Positions 7,036-14,665 of a DNA stretch of 41,392 bases are shown piece by piece. This DNA is from a virus: IMG/VR virus record IMGVR_UViG_3300043667_000015, positions 1-41,392 of that record. The stretch is one strand, 5' to 3'. The position numbers were made by a program, and so were the translations under genes. The notes beneath the pieces are model-generated. The model was not told the origin of the DNA. It saw only the letters and a program-made list of their open reading frames with translations, and did no database searches. How positions within the stretch are numbered: position 1 is the stretch's first letter; each line of letters opens with the position of its first letter.

Positions 7036-8099
7036 GACCTCGACCTCGAGCCTGCCAGGATGGCCTCGGCCTCTCGTCGGTCACGTGCCTTGGTCTGCGA
7101 CCAGATCGACTCCTCCTCGGCGATGCGACGCTTGTTGGCCTCCTGCGCGTCGCGGTCGGCGCCAATGACGGCCCGGAGCGGGTCCAGGTCGCCGGCGTTC
7201 GCGATCGCACTGACGGCGAACCAGGAGCCGTCGTCGCCCTTGCGCCGATGGCGATCGGCGATCTCGTCGAGCACCGTCCGCTGCTTGGCCGTGACGCGCC
7301 GGTAGCCGTGGTCGAGCAACGCCTGGACGTCGGCCCGCTCGGGCACCGCCGGCGAATCTCGATTCTTCGAACCTCTACCGTGAGGAGAGGATTCTCTCTC
7401 CGTCCTTGTCGCCGTCGCCGTCGTCGGGCGCGCGCGTGAGGAGACGCGTCTCGTGACAGCGTCACGTCGTACCGGTGACGCGTCACTGTGACGCGTCACA
7501 CCGTCACCAACGGGGACCGGCAGGGGCGTCATCCCCGCTTCCTCGGGCGTGCGGCCGCCCTTCTTCTTGTTGCACGATCGGCACGCGGTGACGAGGTTCT
7601 CGAGCGTCGTCGGGCCGTTCGGGATCACGTGCTCGGCGATCAGCCAGTCGCGTTCGTAGTCCGCTCGGCCGCAGTACCGGCAGGTGTGCTGGTCGCGGGT
7701 GAAGACCGCCTGCCGGAGGCGCCACAGGGCGGTCCGCTTGGCGCCGGAGCTGACGGCGTCCTCGGTTGTCGATGACGTCGCCGAGCGCTGCTCTCGCAGA
7801 AAGTCATGGACGACCACGACCCCATGGCGGAGCTCGCCGTACCGGATCGCGCACTCCTCGCACAGGTCGGGGTCGGTCTCGAGGAGGCCCGCGGCGAGGT
7901 AATCCTTCACGTAGCGCCCGTGCCGACCCAGCACCTCTGTGAAGTGGAACTCGGAGCCGAAGACCCCCATCTCGCGCTGGACCTTGGCCTCGAGCATCGC
8001 GTAGACCCAACCGAGGCGGGCGCCGTCATCGGGGAGGCCAGCGATCTTCGGGTTCCGCCGGAAGCCGATCAGGAGCTTGATCCACGGTTCGCGAGCCAC
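7032..8099 (-). CDS. Replication-initiator-like protein with an internal HNH domain
   Basis: This is a 355-residue protein. The first 100 residues (PWIKLLIGFRRNPKIAGLPD... then EVLGRHGRYVKDYLAAGLL) resemble the winged-helix N-terminus of phage replisome organisers. A complete HNH nuclease module follows: CRYCGRAD, LIAEHVIPNG, NLVTACRSCNKKK. After a low-complexity Thr/Arg/Ser linker, a C-terminal helical part begins near residue 255. Four to five iteron-like dyads (7441-7507) lie in the DNA encoding the linker, which is the lambda gene O arrangement of an origin inside its initiator gene. The start GTG at 8099 overlaps the previous stop (TAGTG) and has GGAG upstream. The initiator role is inference; the HNH domain is clear. 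Confidence 0.72.
   Translation of the reverse strand: MAREPWIKLLIGFRRNPKIAGLPDDGARLGWVYAMLEAKVQREMGVFGSEFHFTEVLGRHGRYVKDYLAAGLLETDPDLCEECAIRYGELRHGVVVVHDFLREQRSATSSTTEDAVSSGAKRTALWRLRQAVFTRDQHTCRYCGRADYERDWLIAEHVIPNGPTTLENLVTACRSCNKKKGGRTPEEAGMTPLPVPVGDGVTRHSDASPVRRDAVTRRVSSRARPTTATATRTERESSPHGRGSKNRDSPAVPERADVQALLDHGYRRVTAKQRTVLDEIADRHRRKGDDGSWFAVSAIANAGDLDPLRAVIGADRDAQEANKRRIAEEESIWSQTKARDRREAEAILAGSRSRS
7441..7507. repeat. Cluster of iteron-like palindromes (candidate phage replication origin)
   Basis: Two perfect 12-bp palindromes GTGACGCGTCAC lie at 7475-7486 and 7488-7499. A variant GTGAC-AGC-GTCAC is at 7453-7465, a related palindrome GAGACGCGTCTC at 7441-7452, and a half-site GTCAC at 7503-7507. 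All fall within 67 bp inside the initiator-like gene. The neighbouring 7345-7400 is poorer in GC than its surroundings and contains GAGAG-GATT-CTCTC. This is the layout of lambdoid origins. Confidence 0.6.
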
Positions 8100-8305
8100 T
8101 ACGCCGCTCCCGCGGCCCGGTGGCGGGCGCAGACACATCGGCGCCGGGGCTTCCGGCGGAGACGCTCGACGGCGTCGGCGATCCGGATCCGCGTGGTCGC
8201 CTCCCGGGGCCTCAGCCCGTGCGACTCCAGGAGCGCGATCTCACCGACGGCCGCTGCAGCTGGCCGGGTCGCCCAGAAGCGCTGCAGGCGCTCCTCCGCC
8301 GTCAT
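8099..8305 (-). CDS. Small basic hypothetical protein, 68 aa
   Basis: This protein (MTAEERLQRFWATRPAAAAV...) is helical and ends in an Arg/Cys-rich tail (RRKPRRRCVCARHRAAGAA). It is co-translated with its neighbours by overlaps at both ends. No family is recognised. The basic tail could contact nucleic acid. Confidence 0.55.
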   Translation of the reverse strand: MTAEERLQRFWATRPAAAAVGEIALLESHGLRPREATTRIRIADAVERLRRKPRRRCVCARHRAAGAA

Positions 8306-8862
8306 CGGGCCCTCGCCAGCTGGGCGTGGCCGGCACAACGCTCAGCGGGCGTCCCGTCGGCCCTGTACGGCACGCCGGCGACGATCGGGGGCTGGTAGTC
8401 GGCGCTGTCCGCCTCGGGCCGGATCCGGCCGTCTGGATGGCGGTGGGCGATCGGACGCCGGATGCCCTGATGGCACCAGAAGTTCGGCAGGCCCTCGAGG
8501 TCCTCGTCGCGCTCCCGCTCGGGGCTGTCGGGCCGGAAGGCGCAGTCGATGCACCGCTTCGCCCGGGTGACGGGCTCGATCCCGGCCTCGAGGAGCGCGA
8601 CCAGGGAAGCGGCTGGCGGGACCTGCTCGAGGTCGTAGATCGGGCTCCAGCACGTGCAGCCGGTCGGGCCGTCGTTGACGCTGCCCATGCAGCACCAGGC
8701 GTCGGCGGTGATGTCCTCGGCCGTCAGGAACGGCAAGGGACCGCCCCGGACGCACAGCATCATCCATTGCCCATCCGGCTCGACCCGCCACTCGTAGTCG
8801 GCCCGGAGTGGGATATCGGGCGGGAGCGGCACTAGCGCGACGGGCGTGTCGGCGATCGCCAT
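8302..8862 (-). CDS. Cys-rich hypothetical protein, 186 aa
   Basis: It contains many Cys residues in pairs (AWCCMGSV, TGCTCWSP, RCIDCAF, FWCHQG) spread over residues 55-150, consistent with zinc or redox-metal binding. It lies in the early operon between the ParB-like downstream gene and the replication gene, with 1-4 bp overlaps. The family is not recognised. Confidence 0.6.
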   Translation of the reverse strand: MAIADTPVALVPLPPDIPLRADYEWRVEPDGQWMMLCVRGGPLPFLTAEDITADAWCCMGSVNDGPTGCTCWSPIYDLEQVPPAASLVALLEAGIEPVTRAKRCIDCAFRPDSPERERDEDLEGLPNFWCHQGIRRPIAHRHPDGRIRPEADSADYQPPIVAGVPYRADGTPAERCAGHAQLARAR

Positions 8863-9125
8863 TAGGCGGGCTCGCTCTCAGCGGTAGGAAGAACCGGGCC
8901 GACGCTCTCGAGCCGGATGATTGGCTCCGCGTGGTCGGCCGGGACGTCGACCGGCTTTGCGATGAGGTCCAGCGGGTCGAACAGCCAGTCGGGCACGTCG
9001 GCGACGAAGGCGACGCGGATCGCCCCGCTACCACGTGGCGTGGCCCCTCGAGCCTGCGTCAGCTTCGTCGCCGAGACGGTCCCGTACTTCCGCTCGAATT
9101 GGACGAAGAACTTGACCTTCGCCAT
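8862..9125 (-). CDS. Hypothetical protein downstream of parB-like gene, 87 aa
   Basis: The protein starts MAKVKFFVQFERKYGTVSATK and then shows strand-rich segments (AIRVAFVADVPDWLFDPLDL). The ATG at 9125 overlaps the parB-like stop (ATGA). No family is recognised. Translational coupling suggests a partner of the ParB-like protein. Confidence 0.6.
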   Translation of the reverse strand: MAKVKFFVQFERKYGTVSATKLTQARGATPRGSGAIRVAFVADVPDWLFDPLDLIAKPVDVPADHAEPIIRLESVGPVLPTAESEPA

Positions 9126-11143
9126 CAGGAAGCCGCCGGCGCCGGCCGGGCGGGCGGGACCTCGCCGCCCTGATGAACGCATCCCGGGACGTGGTTGGAG
9201 CCGACGCAGACGAGCGGGAGCGGCTCAGTGAGCTCGTCGAGCTGGCCGGCGGTCTCCGTGGCCACCGCGGCGACCGATGGCGCCTCCACGACTAGGGCAG
9301 GCGCCCTCCAGACCCGCGCCTTCGTGTCGGCGACGAGGTCGGCGAGCATCACGTGGTGACGGGCCGCGATCGGGCGCCCAGGCGTGTAGTCGGGCGGAAC
9401 GAGATCGACGATCGCCGGGTCCTGCCCCGGATAGACGATCGCGATGACCACGTACTCGCGATGCCCGCCAATGACGACCGGGTCCTGGAGGCGGACGTCC
9501 TTCCCGAGGCGCTTCCGGTCCGGCTTCACGGCCGCGGGCTTCGGCGCCTCCTCACCGCGTCCATGGGCGAGGAGCCACGCGGCGATCGCCGCCCGCACGC
9601 CGGGCCCGCCGGCGAACCCGCCCACGAAGTCCACGATCGCCTTGGACTGGATCCCGGCGAGATCCTCGTCGGGGATCCCCTCGAGGAGGGTCCAGGGCGC
9701 GTCGTCGAGGTCGAGCAGGCCCGCGGTCTCGCCCTGGAGGTACTCGTCGGCGAGCTCCTGGTCGATCTCGCCCTCGAGGAGCGCGTACAGCGTCAGACGG
9801 CGCGCCAGCGGCGTCGGTGGCTGTTCGGCCAGGATGTCCACGATCCCCGCCCGGAGGCGCCCTGCGGCCGCCTGCTCGGCCTCACGGGCGACGCGGCGCT
9901 CCTCGTTGCCCTTGGCCACGTCGGCCTTCCACTGCGCGTCGAGCGCGGCCTTCCGGGCCGCCTTGTGGTCGCTCGAGTTGCACGCTGGGTGGAGGGTGAC
10001 GTGGCCGTTGTCGTTGTACGGGATCGCCAGCCGCCAGACGCCGGCGCAGCCGCACGAGCCGGCCTGGGCAATGACGTCGACGCCGCCCCCGTTGGTCACC
10101 TTCCAGCCGTCGGCGGTCAGGGCCTTCTTGACCTCGTCGCCGGTGTAGAAGTCCTCGACGCAGATCGTCGACGCGTCCCGCTGGGCGACCTTGTCGAGCA
10201 TCGCGATCGCTTCGGCGGCTCGCTTGGCGACACCGGCCTCGTGCTCGCGGATCCGCTTCCCGCTCTCCTTGACGTGCTGCGCCTGCTGCTCCGTCGCCTT
10301 CGCCGACAGACCGCGCTCGACGACCGTCTCGAGCAGGCCTGCCTGCAGGTCGACGTCGACAGCGGCGATCGCCCGGGCGTGGGTGGCGCTCAGGCTGCCG
10401 GCCCGGACGGCCTCTTGGACGACGGGCGCCGTCTCGAGCAGGCGAAGCGTGTTGGTGACCCAGGACCGATCCTTCTGGACGAGCTTGGCGATGTCCGCGT
10501 GGGTCATCGAGGGCCGCGCGGCCGCGATCGCCGACATCGCCTTGGCGATGTCGAGCGGATTCAGGTCGGCGCGCTGGACGTTCTCGACCAGCTGGACGAC
10601 AGAGCGGCCGATGCCGGTCTCGCCGAGCTCGAGGCGAGGATCGACGATCGCCCGGATCTTGGTCTCGCCGGCGAGCGTGGCCGCTGCGAGCCGCCGATGG
10701 CCGGCGAGAACGCGGTACCCGGTTGGCTTCTCGTCGAGCCCTGCGCCGTAGAGGGCGGTGACGGTGATCGGCTCGAGGAGCCCGTGATCGCGGATCGATC
10801 CGGCCATCTCGGCGATCTGACCGACATCTTCGCGGACGTTGGTCGCGACCTCGATCTGATCAATCGGGATCTCGCGCAGCTGTCCCATCGGCCCGGCGAG
10901 CCCAAAGGCGATCTCGGGCTCCTCTTCGGCCTCGCCACGCTCGACTGCGCGCTGGAGCTCGACCGGAATCCCGAGATCCTCAAGCTCGTCGTCGGTCGGG
11001 CCGGCCTCAACCTCGGCGTCTGGGTGAGCCATGGCGAGGTGCCCGTTCAGGCTACCGGCCGTCATGGCCGAGTAGGTGCAGTGCGGGCATCGGTGCTTGC
11101 CCGGCTTCCCCTTGAGGGTTTCCTGGGAAACGTCGACCGCCAT
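9125..11143 (-). CDS. Large ParB-like CTPase/DNA-binding protein with N-terminal zinc finger
   Basis: This is a 672-residue protein, about twice the usual ParB length. A C2H2 finger comes first (C19, C22, H35, H40). Then follows a canonical ParB N-domain: HGLLEPITV near 120, the GHRR motif at 148-151 and ENVQR at 187-191, which in ParB bind CTP and close the clamp. A ParB helix-turn-helix follows at about 213-236 (MTHADIAKLVQKDRSWVTNT) with the usual LSATHARAI helix. The C-terminal 350 residues hold a Cys-bearing segment (CGCAGVW) and unrecognised domains instead of the normal short dimerisation domain. No ParA is seen in the window. A parS-like dyad lies in codons 5-9 of its own gene, suggesting autoregulation. 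Confidence 0.85.
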   Translation of the reverse strand: MAVDVSQETLKGKPGKHRCPHCTYSAMTAGSLNGHLAMAHPDAEVEAGPTDDELEDLGIPVELQRAVERGEAEEEPEIAFGLAGPMGQLREIPIDQIEVATNVREDVGQIAEMAGSIRDHGLLEPITVTALYGAGLDEKPTGYRVLAGHRRLAAATLAGETKIRAIVDPRLELGETGIGRSVVQLVENVQRADLNPLDIAKAMSAIAAARPSMTHADIAKLVQKDRSWVTNTLRLLETAPVVQEAVRAGSLSATHARAIAAVDVDLQAGLLETVVERGLSAKATEQQAQHVKESGKRIREHEAGVAKRAAEAIAMLDKVAQRDASTICVEDFYTGDEVKKALTADGWKVTNGGGVDVIAQAGSCGCAGVWRLAIPYNDNGHVTLHPACNSSDHKAARKAALDAQWKADVAKGNEERRVAREAEQAAAGRLRAGIVDILAEQPPTPLARRLTLYALLEGEIDQELADEYLQGETAGLLDLDDAPWTLLEGIPDEDLAGIQSKAIVDFVGGFAGGPGVRAAIAAWLLAHGRGEEAPKPAAVKPDRKRLGKDVRLQDPVVIGGHREYVVIAIVYPGQDPAIVDLVPPDYTPGRPIAARHHVMLADLVADTKARVWRAPALVVEAPSVAAVATETAGQLDELTEPLPLVCVGSNHVPGCVHQGGEVPPARPAPAAS
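11118..11131. promoter_or_regulatory. parS/NBS-like dyad 2, inside the start of the parB-like gene
   Basis: GTTTCCTGGGAAAC is a perfect inverted repeat of GTTTC around CTGG. It occupies codons 5-9 of the ParB-like gene, an ideal place for autoregulation or spreading initiation. Confidence 0.6.
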
Positions 11144-11144
11144 G

Positions 11145-11459
11145 TCACCGGCTCCAGGGGCAGTCGCGGGTCAGGTGGAACGAGGCGCTGCCCTGTGCCG
11201 GCGCGGCCACGCGAACACCGAGCCGCGGAAGGTGGTCCGCGGAGTGCGTGACCACGTCCAAGTTGACCTCCTGCCAGTACTTGTCGCCCTCGCCCATGTC
11301 GTCGACGTGGGCCACCGTGGCTCCCTGGCACGATCCGGACAGCTCCTCACCGTCGCTGGACGTCGGCGTGAAGTAGTGGCCGGCGCGCATGAGCACGATC
11401 TCGGCCTGCTCGGCGTAGGCAGCGGCCGCCCGCTCCTCGCCCTTGCGTCCTGCATCCAT
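11145..11459 (-). CDS. Hypothetical early protein, 104 aa
   Basis: The protein begins MDAGRKGEERAAAAYAEQAE (helical) and continues with a strand-rich part containing GHYFTP, DKYWQEVNL and two Cys. It sits one base upstream of the parB-like start. The family is unknown. Confidence 0.6.
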   Translation of the reverse strand: MDAGRKGEERAAAAYAEQAEIVLMRAGHYFTPTSSDGEELSGSCQGATVAHVDDMGEGDKYWQEVNLDVVTHSADHLPRLGVRVAAPAQGSASFHLTRDCPWSR

Positions 11460-12590
11460 TCAGAGCTCTCCTCCGTGATCGGCGACCATCGATCGCCATG
11501 CTTGGGTGAATGCGTCGGCGCCCATCGAGCGGGCCGCGACGGCGATGGATTGGGCCGCGGCCGCGCTGACGTTGTCGCGGGCTCCGGGGCCGAAGGCGAG
11601 GTCGAGTCCGGGCCCGATCACGCCCTTGAGCGGGGCGAAGATCTCGACAAGGGCCTCGTGCTGGATCTCCGTCTTCGGGCCCGTCATCGACGACGTCGCC
11701 ACGCCCTCGCGGAGCCGCTCGAGCAGGCTCGGCGCTTCGCCGGCGGTGGCGAGGATCGCGTCGTCGATGAGCTCCTCGACCGGTGTCGGCGCGCGGAAGT
11801 CGGACGTCGCCGGAGGTGGCGTGACCGGGATCGGTGGTCGGCCCGGGCCCAGGAGCGGCTGAGCGAGTCCGGCCTGGAGCAGTGCGGCCTGCTGGCCGCC
11901 CTCGAGCAGACCGGCGAAGCCGCCGGGGACGCGGATCGCAAGGACGTTGAATTCCTTCTTGCCCTGGCCGGGCCGCTTCTTCGATCGCGGATCGATCCAT
12001 AGCTCGGCCGGGACCGTGCGGCCCGTGCCCAGGGCGGTTGCGACGAGCAGCTCCGCCGTTCCGGCGAGCTCGATCGCGGCGTAGAAGGAGTGCGAGACGG
12101 CGAGCCAGATCCCGAGGTCGGGGAGGCGCGGCAGGATGACGGGCAGCCGGGTCGTCGGCTTGCAGGCCTGTCCCTTGCCGGCGAGCTCGACGCGTGTCGC
12201 GACGTCGTCGGGGCACAGGCAGGGCTTCCGCGTCAGCTGCTCCGTAACACCGTCGCAGCGCCGCTTGCAGCCGCCGCCGGCGTAGAGCTCCATCCACTGG
12301 CTGATCGGGTTGCCGGGCGGGATGACGATGTCCAGGGTGTCGGTGGCGGTCGTGAGCTGCCAGGCGTCGCCGTCGGGCGCGTCTGGCCAGGCCTCGACCG
12401 TCCCGCCGTAGATTTCCGCGGCCGCCTCGAGCAGGTCCCGGCGCGACTTCACCGCCGTCATCCGGAAGGTCGCCAGGCGGGCCGGGCGCTTGAACGTCTT
12501 GCCGTCCTTGGTGCCCTCGACCTGCTCGCCGGTCCGGATCCGCCCGAGCTCCCGGAATTGGCGCTGCATCACGATCGGTGAGATCGGCAT
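11460..12590 (-). CDS. phiC31 gp3-like protein (recombination-directionality-factor family)
   Basis: This is a 376-residue protein. Its N-terminal 200 residues match the pattern I recall for phiC31 gp3-like proteins of actinophages: ELGRIRTGEQV, LLEAAAEIYGGTVEAW, TLDIVIPPGNPISQWMELY, GGGCKRRCDGV with PCLCP, CKPTTRLPVILPRLPDLGIW and YYAAIELAGTAELL-type segments. In phiC31, gp3 switches a serine integrase to excision. This phage carries a tyrosine integrase, so here the protein more likely does its other, probably ancestral, DNA-metabolism job. The paired Cys (C109/C113 and C122/C124 region) look zinc-binding. The C-terminal 170 residues are an extension with no match. Family assignment is from memory of the motif pattern. 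Confidence 0.62.
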   Translation of the reverse strand: MPISPIVMQRQFRELGRIRTGEQVEGTKDGKTFKRPARLATFRMTAVKSRRDLLEAAAEIYGGTVEAWPDAPDGDAWQLTTATDTLDIVIPPGNPISQWMELYAGGGCKRRCDGVTEQLTRKPCLCPDDVATRVELAGKGQACKPTTRLPVILPRLPDLGIWLAVSHSFYAAIELAGTAELLVATALGTGRTVPAELWIDPRSKKRPGQGKKEFNVLAIRVPGGFAGLLEGGQQAALLQAGLAQPLLGPGRPPIPVTPPPATSDFRAPTPVEELIDDAILATAGEAPSLLERLREGVATSSMTGPKTEIQHEALVEIFAPLKGVIGPGLDLAFGPGARDNVSAAAAQSIAVAARSMGADAFTQAWRSMVADHGGEL

Positions 12591-12599
12591 CCAGGCGAC

Positions 12600-13310
12600 C
12601 TACTTCATCGCGATCAGGCGGTCGAAGAGGGCGAAGCCCTCGGCGATCGCCTGATCGCGCAATGCCGACTCCGCCGACCACGCCGCCGACCACGCCGCCG
12701 ACCGCGCCGCCGACTCCGCCGACCGCGCCGCCGACCGCGCCGCCGACCGCGCCGCCGACTCCGCCGCCGACTCCGCCGACCGCGCCGCCGACCGCGCCGC
12801 CGACCGCGCCGCCGACTCCGCCGACCGCGCCGCCGACTCCGCCGACCGCGCCGCCGACTCCGCCGACCGCGCCGCCGACTCCGCCGACCGCGCCGCCGAC
12901 CGCGCCGTGGCCTCGTCGACAACCTCGCTGCAAGCAGCGAGGTTGTCCGCCTCGGCCGTCAGCCCGGCCGCTCGAAGGGCGATCGGGGCGAAGATCCTGA
13001 TCCCCGCGTCGGCGGCCATGAAGGCCCGCCGACGCTCCAGCTCGAGGTCATCGGTGGCGGTGCCGACGAGCTTCGCAACGTAGGGCACGAGGCGCTGGCG
13101 CTCAGCCTCCGGGAGGCCGTCGTTGAAGGCCCTCCCGTAGCTCGCGAGCACACCGCTCACGCATCCCGGTTGATCGGTGTGTGGCTCGCCCGCAAACCAT
13201 GCAACCGCCTCGAGCAGGCACACCCCGTCCGAGCGCCTCGAGTGAGAGCCGGAGAGCAGCTTCAAGGTCGAGAGGTCCGGCTTGGTCTCGACGGCCTTCG
13301 TTGCGCACAT
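12600..13310 (-). CDS. Phage protein with Ala-rich heptad-repeat (SAARSAE) domain
   Basis: This is a 236-residue protein. The first 130 residues (LKLLSGSHSRRSDGVCLLEA, AWFAGEPHTDQPGCVS, RLVPYVAKLVGTAT) resemble a conserved actinophage protein of unknown function. Residues about 135-215 are a tandem array of SAAR and SAE units, mostly alternating as a seven-residue SAARSAE repeat with late SAAW variants. Alanines at regular heptad spacing, with alternating Arg and Glu, predict a long Ala-packed helix or coiled coil. The C-terminus (ALFDRLIAMK) is again ordinary sequence. Copy number probably varies between strains by slippage of the 9- and 12-bp DNA units. Confidence 0.75.
   Translation of the reverse strand: MCATKAVETKPDLSTLKLLSGSHSRRSDGVCLLEAVAWFAGEPHTDQPGCVSGVLASYGRAFNDGLPEAERQRLVPYVAKLVGTATDDLELERRRAFMAADAGIRIFAPIALRAAGLTAEADNLAACSEVVDEATARSAARSAESAARSAESAARSAESAARSAESAARSAARSAARSAESAAESAARSAARSAARSAESAARSAAWSAAWSAESALRDQAIAEGFALFDRLIAMK
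12664..12906. repeat. In-frame tandem repeat array built from 12- and 9-bp units
   Basis: About 240 bp consist of the units GACCGCGCCGCC and GACTCCGCC (plus-strand view), often alternating to give a 21-bp period. Every unit is a multiple of three, so the array is open in several frames on both strands. It encodes the heptad domain of the minus-strand gene. Confidence 0.9.
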
Positions 13311-14297
13311 TCAGGCGACCTCCTTCGATTCGATGACGGGGGAGAGGTCCTCGAGCAAGACCGTGGCGGCGTGCTCGTGGAGGTAGCGATAGACCTCGAT
13401 CGCGTACAGGAAGGTGTTGAACGGGACGTCGTCGATCCGGACGAAGCGGAAGCGATAGCCCTTGGCCGCGATCTGGAGCACGGCGCCTGCCATGACGAAC
13501 GGCATCGGGTGCTCGGTGACCTTGTCGGCGCCGCCGATGAACTCGCCCCGGGCGTAGGCGCTCAGCTGGACGGACACCTCGGAGCGGATCGCGCCCGACT
13601 TGTAGTCCGTCAGGATCGAGGGCTTCGCCGCCGGGTCGAGAGCAGCCAGCCAGGAGGGCACGCGGCTGCCGCGGGCGACGATCCTCGCGACCAGCCGCTC
13701 GGCCCGGATCCGCATGACGGCGTCGAGGGTGCCGGCGTAGCCCTGGGTCCGGTTGAACACCGTGGCCTCGGTCGCGAGAAACTCGGGCTCGAAGTCGGCC
13801 AGGAAGGCACGGAAGGCCGCCTCGTGCCCCGACAGATGCGCGGGCCAAGGAACGAGCGGGCCGCCCGCCTGGAGGGCCCCTGACGCGCTCAGGGCCTCGC
13901 GGAGCACAAGCCGCTCCGCCTCGTCGTGGACCTCCGTCCCGACCGCGGCGGCGGCGTCGCGGTGGCGGTCGGCAGCTCCCTTGAGCCAGCGCAGCGCGAG
14001 CTGGCGTTCGGTCTGCTTGTGGAGCTTGATCGACCGGAGCTCACCGCGGGCCTGGCGCTCGGCGACGTCGGCGTAGCCCGCGCGGGCCAGACGGTGGACG
14101 ATCGCGATCGCCCGACTGTAGGGACCGCGGGCGAGGATCTCGGCGAGGGCGAGCTCGGACGCCATCTTGGCGTAGTGGGCGTGGAGGTACTTGGGGATCG
14201 CGCTGGCCAGCTCGGTGACGCTCCAGAACGACTCGCCCTTCCACGGATAGAAGCGCCGGCCGTCGTCGGTGTTCCGGGCGAGCGCCGGGTTGCCCAT
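13311..14297 (-). CDS. Cas4/RecB-like PD-(D/E)XK exonuclease
   Basis: This is a 328-residue nuclease for phage recombination or end processing. RecB-family motifs are visible: H124 in GTEVHDEAE, GTLDAV with D192, TDYKSG with D231 and K233, and the QLSAY motif (Q244-x3-Y248). Basic helices in the first 110 residues probably contact DNA. No RecT/Beta-type annealing protein is recognised next to it. The ATG at 14297 overlaps the previous stop (ATGA), and the gene ends directly against the next start. Confidence 0.82.
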   Translation of the reverse strand: MGNPALARNTDDGRRFYPWKGESFWSVTELASAIPKYLHAHYAKMASELALAEILARGPYSRAIAIVHRLARAGYADVAERQARGELRSIKLHKQTERQLALRWLKGAADRHRDAAAAVGTEVHDEAERLVLREALSASGALQAGGPLVPWPAHLSGHEAAFRAFLADFEPEFLATEATVFNRTQGYAGTLDAVMRIRAERLVARIVARGSRVPSWLAALDPAAKPSILTDYKSGAIRSEVSVQLSAYARGEFIGGADKVTEHPMPFVMAGAVLQIAAKGYRFRFVRIDDVPFNTFLYAIEVYRYLHEHAATVLLEDLSPVIESKEVA

Positions 14298-14581
14298 CAG
14301 GCCGAGTCCGTCTGCCGGCGGGCGGCTGCCCGGGCCTTGTCGGCGATGTCGCGGAGCGACGTCCGGACGTCGTATAGCTCGCGGATTGCGTTGAGCGTGC
14401 CAGCGCGCGGATTGCGGTCAGCGAGGCCGCGGAGGTCCTCGATGACCAGGTCGACGACGGCCGCGGCCGCGGTGAGGGATTCGGCGGCGTTGGAGAAGAC
14501 GCGGGCTGCGTCCGGTTGGGCGGGCTCCCACGGGAGGCGGGCGCCGGTCCGGATCGGGGCGTCGTTGGGGGCTGCGGCCAT
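14297..14581 (-). CDS. Small helical protein upstream of exonuclease, 94 aa
   Basis: The protein starts MAAAPNDAPIRTG and continues with helices (VFSNAAESLTAAAAVVDLVI, IRELYDVRTSLRDIADKARA). It is probably an all-helical small protein co-translated with the exonuclease. An 84-bp gap with a GC-rich inverted repeat (AGCGGG/CCCGCT) precedes it, the largest gap in the early operon. No family is recognised. Confidence 0.6.
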   Translation of the reverse strand: MAAAPNDAPIRTGARLPWEPAQPDAARVFSNAAESLTAAAAVVDLVIEDLRGLADRNPRAGTLNAIRELYDVRTSLRDIADKARAAARRQTDSA

Positions 14582-14665
14582 GGTGACGGGGCCTCGGGTC
14601 TCAGCGGGATTGGCCCGGGCCGGCCCGCTAGCAGACCGGACCCGGGCGCCAAACAAAAGGGGGTC

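Noticed and set aside
9353-11251. Long plus-strand open frame opposite the parB-like gene
   Set aside because: It is the antisense of a well-supported gene; its Arg/Gly/Asp-rich composition follows GC-rich codon mirrors and it has no family features.
12664-12906. Possible CRISPR array
   Set aside because: Units are contiguous 9-12 bp codon repeats without spacers.
12578-13000. Pro/Thr-rich plus-strand frame across the tandem array
   Set aside because: The repeat is a multiple of three and open in many frames; only the minus-strand frame continues into conserved sequence on both sides.
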